Below, piece by piece: positions 1-10,415 of a DNA stretch of 64,000 nt (within the stretch, counting starts at the first letter, position 1; every line of letters begins with the position of its first letter). The DNA is from Bromus sterilis. Taxonomy: Eukaryota; Streptophyta; Magnoliopsida; Poales; Poaceae. Below the pieces are notes generated by a model, which saw nothing but the letters and a program-made list of their open reading frames with translations, had not been told where the DNA came from and did no database searches. The DNA is taken from contig OX465598.1 of the NCBI GenBank assembly GCA_950022295.1, positions 302,076,001 to 302,140,000 on the forward strand, given 5' to 3'. A program made the translations under genes and the position numbers.

Positions 1-4
1 ACTT

Positions 5-854
5 TTATGTCCCTTGGATAGTGTATCCTTTCAATAGCTTCAATCTTTCCTTGTCCATTTCAATTCGCCTCTCGGAAATCTTGTGACCAAGAACGATCCC
101 TTCGTTAACCATGAAGTGGCACTTCTCCCAGTTTAAAACTAAATGTGTGTCCTCGCATCTCTGCAAAACTTTATTAAGATTGTGGAGACAGTGGTCAAAG
201 GAAGTTCCGTAGACAGAGAAATCGTTTGAAGACTTCCACAATCTCCTCACAGAAACCTTGAAAAATAGCAGACATGCATCTCTGAAAAGTAGAGGGTGCA
301 TTGCATAAACTAAAAGGCATACGCCTATAAGCATAAGTACTGTTAGGACACGTGAAAGTGGTCTTCTCTTGATCGACAGTGTTAACATGAATTTGAGAGA
401 AGCCAGAGTACCCGTCAAGATATCAAAAGAGGGTTTTTTTGGACAACCTCTCAAGCATCTGGTCGATAAAGGGCATCGGGTAGTGGTCCTTCCTGGTTGC
501 CTTGTTCAACTTCTTGTAGTCAATACACATTCTATATCCAATAACAACTCTTTGAGGTATTAGTTCATTTTTATCATTAGGAACAACAGTCATACCTCCC
601 TTTTTAGGAACACAATGAACGGGACATACCCACCTACTATCAGCTATAGGATAGATGATACCTGAGGCTAGAAGCTTGAGAATTTCAGTCCTAAGCACGT
701 CCTTCATCCTTGGGTTCAGCCGTCGTTGATGATCAACAACTGGCTTAGCATCGGGCTCGAGATTGATAGTATGTTGGAAAATCGATGGACTAATCCCCTT
801 AAGGTCATCAAGGGTATAGCCAAGGGCACCACGGTGTCTGCGAAGTGTCTCCAA
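5..854 (-). pseudogene. Element A reverse transcriptase, N-terminal half (truncated by window)
   Basis: 854-423 reads through RT fingers/palm motifs: LKLLASGIIYPIADSRW, VPKKGG, and the MCIDYKKLNKATRKDHYP block (the R-x-DYRxLN motif of gypsy RTs). Another frame continues with DFSVYGTSFDHCLHNLNKVL to the window edge. The catalytic F/Y-x-DD stretch, expected near 215-245, has lost bases compared with element B, so the catalytic pair is missing and the frame is shifted. This copy retains about 250 bp between protease and RT (LLETLRRHRGALGYTLDDL) that B lacks. Confidence 0.8.
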
Positions 855-874
855 TAATCTCTCTTCCTCAAATC

Positions 875-2010
875 CTAAAAGTTTATCATTGATAATAACA
901 AGATATATTTTATTTTCATCAAATAAGCATACTTGAGCGTATCGGGAAGTGGTTTGAGGTCAAACACCGGGTCTTCTTTTGGTTGTGCTAGGATTCCTAA
1001 AGGTTCAACCGGAAGGTTATTCTTCAGGATAGCAGTTTTTCTTGTGAATATTTCTTCTAACTCATTTCTCTCTTTCATATGATTATCATTCTCATGGTCT
1101 TACATATATTTCTGCAAAGGATCACTAGGAGGAAGAGCAATGGAAGCAATATTTTCAATAATTTTATCATCACTAGGTAAATTAGTACCACAAGGCTGCT
1201 TAGAGAATTTAGAAAAGTTAAATTCATATGGCTCACCATTGAATTCAACAGAAACTTTACCTTTTTTGCAGTCTATTATAGCTCCACAAGTGCCGAGGAA
1301 AGGCCTACCAAAGATAATAGGGCAAAAACTATCTTGCACTGAACCAAGTACTATAAAGTCTGTAGGATACTTCACCTTTCCACATAGGACTTCAACATCT
1401 CTCACAATCCCAATGGGAGAGATAATTCTTTGTTTGCTAGATAAATAGTAACATCAATCTCTTCAAGTTCACAAGGTGAAATCTCACCCATGATCTCTTG
1501 ATAAAGTGTGTAGGGAATAGCGCTAGCACTTGATCCCAAATCACATAGCCCGTAATAATTGTGATCTCCGATTTTAACAGATACAACCGGTGTACCTGAA
1601 ATTGGGCTTTTATTCCTCGTTGTGACCATGTTAGTTGAAACAACACAAATATTTATATGGGAATCCAAATCATCATTAGTAACTAGATCTTTAACCACCG
1701 CAACTTGAGGATCGACCTTGATCTGGTCCTCAAGTTCGTCAGTTCGTCTATCACTTTTGTTTATTATACCTGTCACAAAAGAGTGGTCCCTTATCCTCGT
1801 GGGAAAAGGGGGCTTTTCATACATAATTGCAGGCAAAATAGGGTCAGCAACATTTATATCAACAGGTAATTCTTTAAAGGGTTTATGATACTGATCCTTC
1901 TCTTCCTTAGAAGAGTCAATGTGAGAGGCAAAGTTCTTAAAAAAATCAATCATAAGCTGGGAATCAAATCCAATCTTAGAGCAAAACATATTAAAGTCAT
2001 CAGTTTTCAC
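875..2010 (-). pseudogene. Element A aspartic protease region (gag-pol linker)
   Basis: The block 2010-1402 carries the protease active-site segment LCDLGSSASAIPYTLYQE, with DLGS in place of the usual D(T/S)G(A/S); the catalytic Asp is about residue 157. The flap/C-terminal part (IIFGRPFLGTCGAIIDC, hydrophobic then GRP) is in another frame at 1405-1100, and the linker NLPVEPLGILAQPKEDP follows at 1078-875. At least two frameshifts separate these pieces. The order gag, PR, RT is standard for gypsy elements. The protease would cleave the polyprotein; here it is dead. Confidence 0.75.
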
Positions 2011-2022
2011 ATAGCTCTCAAT

Positions 2023-2718
2023 TTAATCATGCTCATAATTTATAGCGGGTTCAATACCTTTATCAATTTCCCAGTCTTCACTGTTCTTCTGGATCCTCTC
2101 AATGAGATCCCATCTTTCTTCAATGCTTCTTGTTTGGAATACCCCACTAGAGGAGGCATCCAACCTCTTCTTATTCTGACGAGAAAGCCTGGCATAAAAA
2201 TTTGTAAGTAAAATATCTTTGGAGAGTTCATTAATAGGACATTTGAATGTTAGGGACTTCAGTCTCCCCCAAGCTTGAGCGATGCTCTCTCCGTCACGAG
2301 GCCAAAAGTTATATATGGTGTTCCTGTCTCGATAAATTTCGTGAAGTGGATAAAACTTTGTATAAAAGAGAGACATAAGCTCTTGCCAATTAAGCAAATG
2401 TGAGTTATCGAGGAGCTTATACCAATCTGAAGCTTTATCTATAAGTGATACAGAGAATCATTTCTACATGACAAACTCCATTGACACACCTGCAAGCTTG
2501 AATAATGAACATAGTTGTGATAAATATATTAGGTGTTCACTTGGATGTCTGTCTGCTGCATAACGATTAGCCAAGACATAAACGATAATACCAGTTGGTA
2601 TTTTGTAAGGCACAATTTTAGTAGAGGTAGGAGTGACAACCATAGTAGTGGGGCGTTTCCCCATAAGGAACGAACCAGGAGTAGAGGCATCCATAAGGAC
2701 AAAAAGTAGCAACAACAA
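2023..2718 (-). pseudogene. gag: Element A gag remnants
   Basis: Two open blocks (2718-2464 and 2397-2023) encode gag pieces that match element B's gag in order: the VLANRYAADRHP and LSQLCSLFKLAGVSMEF segments, then the FYPLHEI...NFWPRDGESIAQAWGRLKS block typical of retrotransposon gag capsid domains, then the DWEIDKGIEP tail. The blocks are separated by stops and frame changes around 2400-2465. In a working element this protein would form the cytoplasmic virus-like particle. No CCHC zinc knuckle is visible. It is not translatable as a whole. Confidence 0.75.
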
Positions 2719-2772
2719 AATAAAAACAGAAATATAAAAGCTTCCTTACCAGCTTCACTTACTAACAGTACT

Positions 2773-4255
2773 TGATGACCCTCAACTGTAGGGGGTCGAT
2801 TGTAGCGTTTTCGATAAATAAGAGTGTCGAACCCAACGAGGAGCAGAAGGTATAGGTAAGTGATTTTGGTAAAGAAATAATTGCAGGAACTGAAAGATGG
2901 ATTTTTACGGGGGTTTGGTATAAGCAACAAGAAGGTAAAAGAAAACAAGGTAAAAGGTACTGAAGAGTAACAAGTGGCCCAATCCTTTTGAGAAAAGGAT
3001 AATCCTGGCAACTGAACTTAATAAGGCTAAAACGTTCTTGAGGGCACACGGTAGAGATAGTCGCGTTCTTTCGCCATACTCCGTATCGATACTATGTTCT
3101 GTGTTGAAAGTGTTGAGTGGGTGAATTTATGCTAGAACAGCTTCTAGACTAAGATAAGTGCACTCTTATGATTAAACCTCTTGCAAGCATCCGAAAATAC
3201 AAGATAGTAATTAAGGCAAAAGCCTAACCACAACAATACGGTCAGGGACCCATAATTCCCTTGTGCAAAAGCATTCAAACTGGGTTTCAGGTTTCTGTCA
3301 CTCCGGCAACCCACCGCAAGCATACTTTATACACAATGCATTCCCCTAGGTCCTTAATAAGGCGAAGTGTTGAGTGTTCGACTCACACAACACCACTAGG
3401 AAAATAACAACACAACTTAAATATCAAACAACACATATTAATTCAACATCATATGACTACTAGCAACTAGACTTCTCCCATGTCCTCAAGAACTAAAGTA
3501 ACTACTCAAAAGTAATAAAAGAGATCATGATCAGTGGGGACAAATAGATGATAAAGAATATGGACATAATGATATTTCTCCAACAAAACTCAATAGCATT
3601 CACCACAAAGTAGTAATCAACACCGGTAGAGTAGAGAGGATAGATAGTACGGATTACAACACAAGTTGTACTTGTGAGATGAGATAGGATGGTGGTGGAT
3701 ATGGTGCTGATGTTGGGGATGATGTTGATGATGATCTCGATGATGCCCGTGATGTTGGTGATGACGATGGAGATGATCTCCCCTTCCGGGAGGTGTTCTC
3801 CCCGGCGCAATATGCCCGTCGGAGATGTCTTTTCTTCTTTGTAGGTTTCCGCCACGGAGCGGCGGCGGAACTCGCGAAACTCCTCCCTTTTTAGGGTTTT
3901 TGTTTGACGAGGGATATATAGGCCAGAGGGGGGGGGAGCCGGGAGTTTCCCCAAGGGTCTAGGCGCCCTCCCGGCGCGCCCTTGGTGGGCCCCCTTTAGC
4001 TCTCGTTTTGCGTGTCCTCGTCATTCTTCCAGAAAATGGCCTCTATTAATTTTCAGGTAATTTGGAGGTCTTCTGCTTCAGCAACTCAGCGTCCACTTTT
4101 TACCGTTGAATCCTGTGTCTCCTGCTTCGGCATGGGAAAGTTGCAAACTGTGTAAACCAAGCCAAAACAACATAAGAATAGCATCATAACATGAAATATA
4201 TCAATGAATAGGGAAGAATTACTATATAAAATAGTGATGCATTTTTGACGTATCA
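2773..4255 (-). repeat. 5' LTR of element A
   Basis: The LTR is 1,483 bp, with TGATACGTC at its start (4255) and GGGTCATCA at its end (2773). It contains the same GC-rich segment, the 'accctaa' stretch and the long ATCATC-type run (about 3700-3780) that are seen in plus orientation in B's LTR at 4330-4600. A TATA-like CTATATATC lies on the minus strand near 3915-3925. The right end is intact. The left end is followed by AAGTACTG rather than a clean primer-binding site. Confidence 0.8.
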
Positions 4256-5498
4256 CCAGGCTCCCAGGCGCCCTAGTGGCGCCACCCCTCAGGACACGCC
4301 AGGTGACCGCCTGGGAGGTGTGCCCCACTCCCGGTGCCCCCCTTTGGCATATACCGTCCTCGTGACCTAAAAATCCCAGAACATAGAGAGTTTCCGGAGT
4401 TCCACCTCCACTCTGTGGCGGAAACCTACAGAGAAGAAAATACCTTTCCGGCGGGCAGATTCCGACGGGGAGAACTCCTCCTGGAGGGGGAGATCATCCT
4501 CATCGTCATCACCATTGTCAAGGGCATCATCGAGATCATCATCACCATCATCCCCATCACCAGCACCATCTCCATCTTCATCCCATCTCATCTCATCATT
4601 GTAATCCAAGTTGTAACTTGCACTATCCATCCCCTCTACTCTACCAGTGTTGATTACTCTTTTGTGGTGAATGCTATTGAGTTTTGTTGGAGAAGTATTG
4701 TTATGACCAGATTGTTTATCATATATTTATCACCTCTGATCATGATCTCTTTTATGTCTTGTGAGTAGTTCCTTTAGTTCTTGAGGACATGGGAGAAGTC
4801 TAGTTGTTAGTAGTCATATGATGTTGAAGTAATATGTGTTGTTTGATATTTAAGTTGTGGTGTTATTCTTCTAGTGGTATTGTGTGAACGTCGAATACAT
4901 AACACTTCTCTTTTTTAAGGACCTAGGGGATTACATTGTGTATAAATTATTCTTATGGTGGGTTGCCGGAGTGACAGAAACCTAAACCCTTGTGCGCACA
5001 CTTTTGCACGAGCGAGTGTTGGATCCTAAAGTCTATTGCTATGGTAAGGTTTTGCCTTAATTTCTCTCTTGTATTTGCATATGCTTGCAAGAGTTTTAAT
5101 CATAAGAGTGTACTTATCTTAGTCTAGAAAGTGCAGTAGCATAGGTTCACCCACACAACACTTATCAACACAAAACATAGTAGAAGACGGAATATGGCGA
5201 AATCACATGACTATCTCTCCCGTGTGTCCTCAAGAATGTTTTAGCCTTTATAATTTTGATCCTTTGACTTATCCTTTGCACGAAAGGATTGGGCCCTTGC
5301 TGCACCTTAGCACAATTTACTTTATTTTCTTTTATATCCTTGTTGCTTATACCAGAAAACCCATACAAAGTTACCTTTCAGTACTTGCAGTAATTGCTTT
5401 CTCAAGATCACTTGTCAATACCTTCTGCTCCTCGTTGGGTTCGAACCTCTTACTTATCGAAAAGGCTATGATAGATACCCTACACTTGTGGGTCATCA
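4256..5498 (+). repeat. 5' LTR of element B, first part missing
   Basis: It starts inside the LTR, in the GC-rich block that in A's LTR lies roughly 270-300 bp from the start, and ends at the canonical GGGTCATCA (5498), directly before the leader and primer-binding site. A perfect 10-bp inverted repeat (CTCCCAGGCG at 4261-4270, CGCCTGGGAG at 4308-4317) lies at its left edge. The homology to A's LTR runs in the opposite orientation, so 2773-5498 is a large imperfect inverted repeat. Confidence 0.8.
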
Positions 5499-5509
5499 AG
5501 ACCATTTTC

Positions 5510-5527
5510 TGGCGCCGTTGCCGGGGA
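5510..5527 (+). other. Primer-binding site of element B (tRNA-Asp type)
   Basis: TGGCGCCGTTGCCGGGGA lies 11 bp after the LTR end. This sequence complements the 3' end of plant tRNA-Asp, the primer commonly used by Athila-type elements. It primes minus-strand cDNA synthesis. Elements E and F carry variants of the same site. Confidence 0.85.
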
Positions 5528-5599
5528 GTGTAGTGCTATTTGTAAGGAAACCTTTACATTGTACGTGATATTTCTATTTTGTCGTTGTTACTTTTAGTC

Positions 5600-6463
5600 C
5601 GTATGGCTTGCGGGGAACCGCCCCACCATTATTGTGGTGGATAAGGCTCCCCCACCTACTGAAATTGTGCCATTCAAAATACCAACTAGTATTATTGATT
5701 ATGTTTTGGCTAATAGATATGCAGGAGATAGATATCCATGCGAACACTTGCTATATCTTTCACAACTATGCTCATTATTTAAGCTTGCAGGTATATCGAT
5801 GGACTTTGTTATGAGAAAGCTATTCTCTCTATCATTAAAAGATAAGGCTTCAGATTTGTATAGGCTTCTTGATAACTCTCATCTACTAAATTAGCAAGAA
5901 CTTATGCCTCTATTTTATGCAAAGTTTTATCCTCTTCATGAAATACATTCAGACAAGAACTATATCTATAACTTTTGGTCTCGTGACGGAGAAAGCATCG
6001 CCCAATATTGGGGGAGATTGAAGTCCCTAATTCTCAAATGCCCCAATCATGAGCTCCCCAAGGAATTTATCTTACAAATTTTTATGCAAGCCTTTCTCGT
6101 CGGGATAGAGAGATGCTTGATGCCTCCTCTAGTGGGGTATTCCACACCCGAAGCGTTGAAGAAAGGTGGGATATTATCGAAATGATCCAAAAGAACACTG
6201 AAGATTGGGAGATCGATAAAGGTATTGAACCCGTGATAAATTATGAGCATGATTACATTCAGAGCTATGTGGAAACTGATTACTTCAACACCTTTTGTGC
6301 TAAGATTGGTCTTGATTACAAACTTCTGATTGAATTTTGCAAAGACTTTGCCTCTCATATTGATTCCTCTAAAAAGAAGGAGGATCAGCATCATAATGCC
6401 TTTAAGGAATTACCTGTTGATATTCAAGTTGCCGACCCTATTTTGCTTGCAGTTATATATTAA
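5600..6463 (+). pseudogene. gag: Element B gag
   Basis: The frame opens around 5600-5634 and reads APPPTEIVPFKIPTS, LSQLCSLFKLAGISMDF and FYPLHEIHSD..NFWSRDGESIAQ, the same gag blocks as in element A. There is an in-frame TAG at 5892-5894, then a frameshift between about 6100 and 6180, after which the VEERWDIIEMIQKN...DWEIDKGIEP tail is read from 6113 to a TAA at 6461-6463. Gag would build the particle that packages the RNA. No zinc knuckle is apparent. The upstream 5528-5599 leader holds no recognisable gene. Confidence 0.75.
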
Positions 6464-7332
6464 AAGCCCCTTTTCCCCGCAAGGATGAGGGAGTATTCTT
6501 TTGTGACAGGTATATTAAATGAAAGTGAGAGAAGAACTGATGAGCATGAGTATCTGATCAAGGTCAATCCTCAAGTTGCATTGGTTATAGATCTTGTTAC
6601 TAGTGATATTAGAGATTCCACTATAAATTTTTGTGTTGTTTCCACTAACCTTGTCACAGCCAAGAATAATGTCCCAATTTCAGGTACTCTAGTGGTATCT
6701 CTTAAAATAGGAGATCACAATTATTATGGGCTCTGCGATTTGGGATCCAGTGCAAGCGCTATTCCTTATTCACTCTATCAAGAGGTCATGAGTGATATTT
6801 CACCTTGTGAACTTGAAGAGAATGATGTCACTATTCATCTTGCAAACAGAGAAACTATCTCTCCTATTGGAATTGGGAGATTTTGAAGTCTTGTGTGGAA
6901 AGGTAAAATATCCTACCGACTTTCTAGTACTTAGTTCAGTACAAGATAGCTTTTGTCCTATTATATATGGTAGAACTTTTCTCAAGACTTGTGGAGCTAT
7001 TATAGTTTGCAAGAAAGGAAAAGTATCTGTTGAATTCAATGGTGAGCCATATGAATTTAACTTTTCTAAATTCTCCAAGCAAACTCGTGGTACTGATTTG
7101 CCTAGTCATGATAAAATTATTGAAGATATTGCCTCTATTGCTATTCCTCGTGACGATCCTTTGCAGCAATATATGGAGGACCACGAGAATGATATTCATA
7201 TGCAGGAAAGAAATGAACTTGATGAAACCTTCTTGAGACAACCTGCAATCCTAAAGCACAACCTTCCGGTTGAACCATTAGGAATTCTATCACAACCCAA
7301 AGAAGACCCGGTGTTCGATCTAAAGCCTTGAT
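6464..7332 (+). pseudogene. Element B aspartic protease region
   Basis: The frame of the gag tail continues past the TAA at 6461-6463 and reads LCDLGSSASAIPYSLYQEV (active-site DLGS), ending at 6886. After a frameshift near 6880, 6890-7331 reads LCGKVKYPTDFLVL and the flap/GR segment (IIYGRTFLKTCGAIIVC), then NLPVEPLGILSQPKEDPVF. The frame stops at 7331 where about 250 bp, present in element A, have been deleted. Function by family: polyprotein processing. Inactive because of the frameshift. Confidence 0.75.
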
Positions 7333-8786
7333 CCTGATGCTAAACCAGTTGTTGATCATCAACGACGGATGAACACGAAGATGAAAGATGTAGTGAGGAC
7401 CGAAATCCTCAAGCTTCTAACCGCAGGTATTATCTACCCAATAGCTGATAGTAAGTGGGTAAGTCCAGTACATTGTGTTCCTAAGAAAGGAGGCACGAAT
7501 GTTGTTCCTAATGATTACAATGAACTAATCCCTCAAAGAATTATTATTGGATATAAAATGTGTATTTATTACAGGAAGTTGAACAAGGCAACGAGGAAGG
7601 ATCACTATCCGTTGTTGTTCATCGACCAAATGCTTGAAAGGTTATCCAAAAACACCCACTTTTGCTATCTTGAGGGATATGCTGGCTTCTCTCATATTCA
7701 TGTTAGCACTGCTGATCAAGAGAAGACCACTTTTACTTTCCCTTTTGATACTTATGCTTATATACGTATGCCTTTCGCTTTATGCAATGCCCCTGCTAAT
7801 TTTCAAAGGTGTATGTCTGCTATCTTTCATGGTTTTTGTGAGGAAATTTTTGAGGTGTTCCTGGACAATTTCTCCGTCTATGGGACTTATTTTGACCATT
7901 GTCTCCACAACCTTAATAAAGTTTTGCAGAGATGTGAAGACAACACATGGTAATCAATTGGGAGAAGTGCCACTTTATGGTCAACGAGGGAATTGTTCTT
8001 GGCCACAAGATTTCCGAAAGGGGAATCGAGGTGGACAGGGCCAAGATCGAAGCAATCTAGAGGATGCCCTATCCAAGGGACATTAAATGTATTCGTACTT
8101 TCCTCGATCATGTTGGTTTCTATAGAAGATTTATTAAAGATTTTTCTAAGACTTCGAGACCCGTCACTAATCTTCTTCAGAAGGATATTCCTTTTGTGTT
8201 CGATGAAGATTGTAAGGAAGCCTTCGAAGTTCTTAAGAAAGCTTTGATAACCGCTCCTATAGTCCAACCGCTTGATTGGAATTTACCTTTCAAAATCATG
8301 TGAGATTCTCGTGACTTTGTTGTTGGAGCTGTGCTAGGACAAAGCGTTGATAAGGAATTGAATGTTATACATTATGCTAGCAAGACCCTTGATAGTGCTC
8401 AAAATAATTATGCTACTACTGAAAAGGAATTTTTAGCAGTAGTGCTTGCTTGTGATAAATTTAGAACTTATATTGTTGATTCCAAAGCCATTATTCATAC
8501 TGACCATGCTGCTATTAAGTATCTTATGGAGAATAAGGATGCCAAACCTAGGCTTATCAGATGGATTCTCCTTCTTCAAGAATTTGATTTGCAGATTGTT
8601 GACATGAAAGCAGCGGACAATCCTGTGGCAGACAACCTCTCCAGGATAGAAATAATACCACACGATCCTGTTCCGGTTAATGATAGCTTTCCTGATGAAC
8701 ATTTAGCTGTTTTGAAGATACAATCTATTTCTGATCCTTGGTTTGCAGATTATGCTAACTTTATTGTTACCAAGTTTTTCCTCTAG
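7333..8786 (+). pseudogene. Element B reverse transcriptase and RNase H
   Basis: RT runs through LKLLTAGIIYPIADSKW, VPKKGG, MCIYYRKLNKATRKDHYP and the palm. Both catalytic positions are damaged: the first motif reads YLEGYAGF (usual F-L-D-G-Y), and the catalytic pair reads FLDN with Asn encoded at 7867-7869 instead of Asp. The frame is lost after 7953 and resumes at 8064 in the connection region (TFLDHVGFYRRFIKDFS). RNase H follows in frame after one TGA at 8301-8303, with TEKEFLAVV and HTDHAAIKYL and ending VADNLSRIE. It would copy the RNA and degrade the template; this copy cannot. Confidence 0.85.
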
Positions 8787-8799
8787 GTTTAACATTTTA

Positions 8800-10070
8800 G
8801 CAAAGGAAGAAATTCTTCCATGATTTGAGGTATTACTTTTGGGATGACCCACACCTTTTCAGAGAATGCGCGGACGGGATCGTTAGAAGATGCATACAGG
8901 AGCATGATCAGAAGGATATCTTGAGGGAATGTCACGATAGTCCCTATGGAGGACATCATGCCGGTGAGAGGACCGCACACAAGGTTCTCCAATCAGGGTT
9001 TATATTGGCCTACTCTCTTTAAAGATGCTAGAAAGTATATTTTATCTTGTGATAAGTGTCAGAGAGTTGGTAAAATTAGTAGGAGAAATGAGATGTCTAT
9101 GAATTAATCTCTAGTTATTGAACCTTTTGATTGCTGGGGTTTTGATTTTATGGGTCCTTTTCCTCCTTCGCACAAGTACACTCACATTTTAGTAGTTGTT
9201 GATTATGTAACCAAGTGGATTGAGGCAATCCCCACAGAGAGTGCTGATCATAAGACATCTTTGAAAATGCTTAAAGATGTGATCTATCCTAGGATTGGTG
9301 TACCAAGGTACCTCATGATCGACGGAGGATCACATTTTACATATGGTGCTTTTAGAAAAGCTTTAGCAATGTATGATGTCAACCATAGGATTGCTTCACC
9401 TTACCACCCTCAAAAGAGTGGGAAAGTTGAGCTCACAAATAGGGAGATCAAGTTAATCTTACAAAAGACAGTGAACAGTTCTAGAAAGGACTGGTCCAAA
9501 AATCTAGGAGATGCCTTGTGGACTTATAGAACTGCTTACAAAAATCACATGGGCATGTCTCCTTATAAGATGGTATATGTCAAGGCGTGCCATTTTCCTT
9601 TAGAATTAGAGCACAAAGCTTTCTGGGCTGTTAGAGAGCTTAATGCTGAGCCGAAACTTGCTAGTGAAAAGTGTCTCATGAACTTGGCTTCTTTACATGA
9701 GTGGAGAACTGAAGCTTACAAGAGCGCGAGAATGTTTAAGAAAAAGGTAAAGAAGTGGCACGATAGGAGAATTTTGAAACGTGAATTTAATGTTGGTGAT
9801 AAAGTTTTTTTGTTTAGGTCTTGTTTCAGGTTTTCTCCAGGTAAATTACTTTCCAGATGGGAAGGACCTTTCCACATTGAAGAAGTCTACCGCTCCGGTG
9901 CAATCAAGATTAACAATTTTGAAGGCACCAAACCTCAAGTTGTGAATGGGCAAAGACTGAAGCATTACCTGGCAGGAGACCATGTCAATGTTGATGTGGA
10001 TACAATACGAACAACCACTCACGAAGAACATGTTGCAGCACTGGTTCAGACACCAGCAGAAGCAAAATAA
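8800..10070 (+). pseudogene. Element B integrase
   Basis: The N-terminal H2C2 zinc finger is visible (HDSPYGGHHAG ... SCDKCQR, 8930-9065) but crosses a frameshift near 9000 and a TAA near 9105. The catalytic core is then open from about 9108 to 10070. It has Asp in WGFDFMGP, Asp in LMIDGGSHF and Glu in SGKVELTNRE, with 36 residues between the last two, the expected D,D(35)E spacing. The C-terminal part includes a GPF-type motif (SRWEGPFHIEEVY). It would insert cDNA into chromosomal DNA. The core triad is intact, but the N-terminal breaks make the gene non-functional. Confidence 0.85.
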
Positions 10071-10076
10071 GAATAG

Positions 10077-10400
10077 GTATGTAATATGGTAAGGAAACTT
10101 CACGAACATCCATAAAAGTTCCGTCTTACGTGTTTTTTCAAAATTAGGAAAATTTCGAGCCGAAGTGGAGCCGGAGAAGAGCCCCCGAGGCTTCAAGCAC
10201 CCTGGTGGCGCGGCCTGCTTCCTGGCCGCGCCAGGAGGCCGCCTGGGCCACCAGGGACTCGTATCCGACACCGCTTTGGCTTATTACCTTCCTTTCAGTG
10301 CATAAATTTTTTCTATATATTTGCTTGGATCGTCCCGGCTTTGTATCTTGCAATTTCGTGTGTTCTCTCTTCGATCTGTTATTACCAGGAAAACTTTCAG
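10077..10400 (+). other. Candidate intron between pol and extra ORF of element B
   Basis: Six bases after the pol stop codon lies AG|GTATGT (donor at 10077). A pyrimidine-containing ...CTTTCAG acceptor ends at 10400, 15 bases before the ATG at 10416. The candidate intron is 324 nt and includes the GC-rich hairpin at 10206-10233. Splicing of env-class transcripts has been reported for the related barley element BAGY-2, so a spliced RNA for the downstream ORF is plausible. This is inference from consensus sites only. Confidence 0.3.
10206..10233 (+). repeat. GC-rich hairpin upstream of the B extra ORF
   Basis: TGGCGCGGCC (10206-10215) pairs perfectly with GGCCGCGCCA (10224-10233) across an 8-nt loop. 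The same 10-bp stem with an 8-nt loop occurs at 32600-32627 and in E's LTRs (28918-28945, 36872-36899). Shorter or mutated forms occur in F (50488-50508, 58259-58285, about 46241-46267). Confidence 0.85.
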
Positions 10401-10415
10401 CAAAACCTAGGTGCC

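Larger units (their letters stand above)
1..4255 (-). mobile_element. Element A: Athila-like Ty3/gypsy retrotransposon, 5' part, cut by window edge
   Basis: On the minus strand the order is 5' LTR (2773-4255), decayed gag, protease and the first half of reverse transcriptase; RNase H, integrase and the 3' LTR lie left of position 1. The outer end at 4255 starts TGATACGTC on the minus strand. The five bases just outside (4256-4260, CCAGG) are one half of the expected target duplication. Position 4256 falls in the middle of an LTR of element B, so A inserted into B's 5' LTR. The proteins closely resemble those of B. Family assignment (Athila lineage, Triticeae) is from the protein motifs and LTR ends; I do not name the exact family. 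Confidence 0.85.

Noticed and set aside
4367..4630. Asp/Gly-rich minus-strand frame of 87 codons
   Set aside because: It is the translation of an ATCATC-type low-complexity run in B's LTR; the repeat alone gives the acidic composition.
8433..8702. Minus-strand frame over B's RNase H
   Set aside because: It is the shadow of the plus-strand RNase H, whose motifs (TEKEFLAVV, HTDHAAIKYL) are unambiguous.
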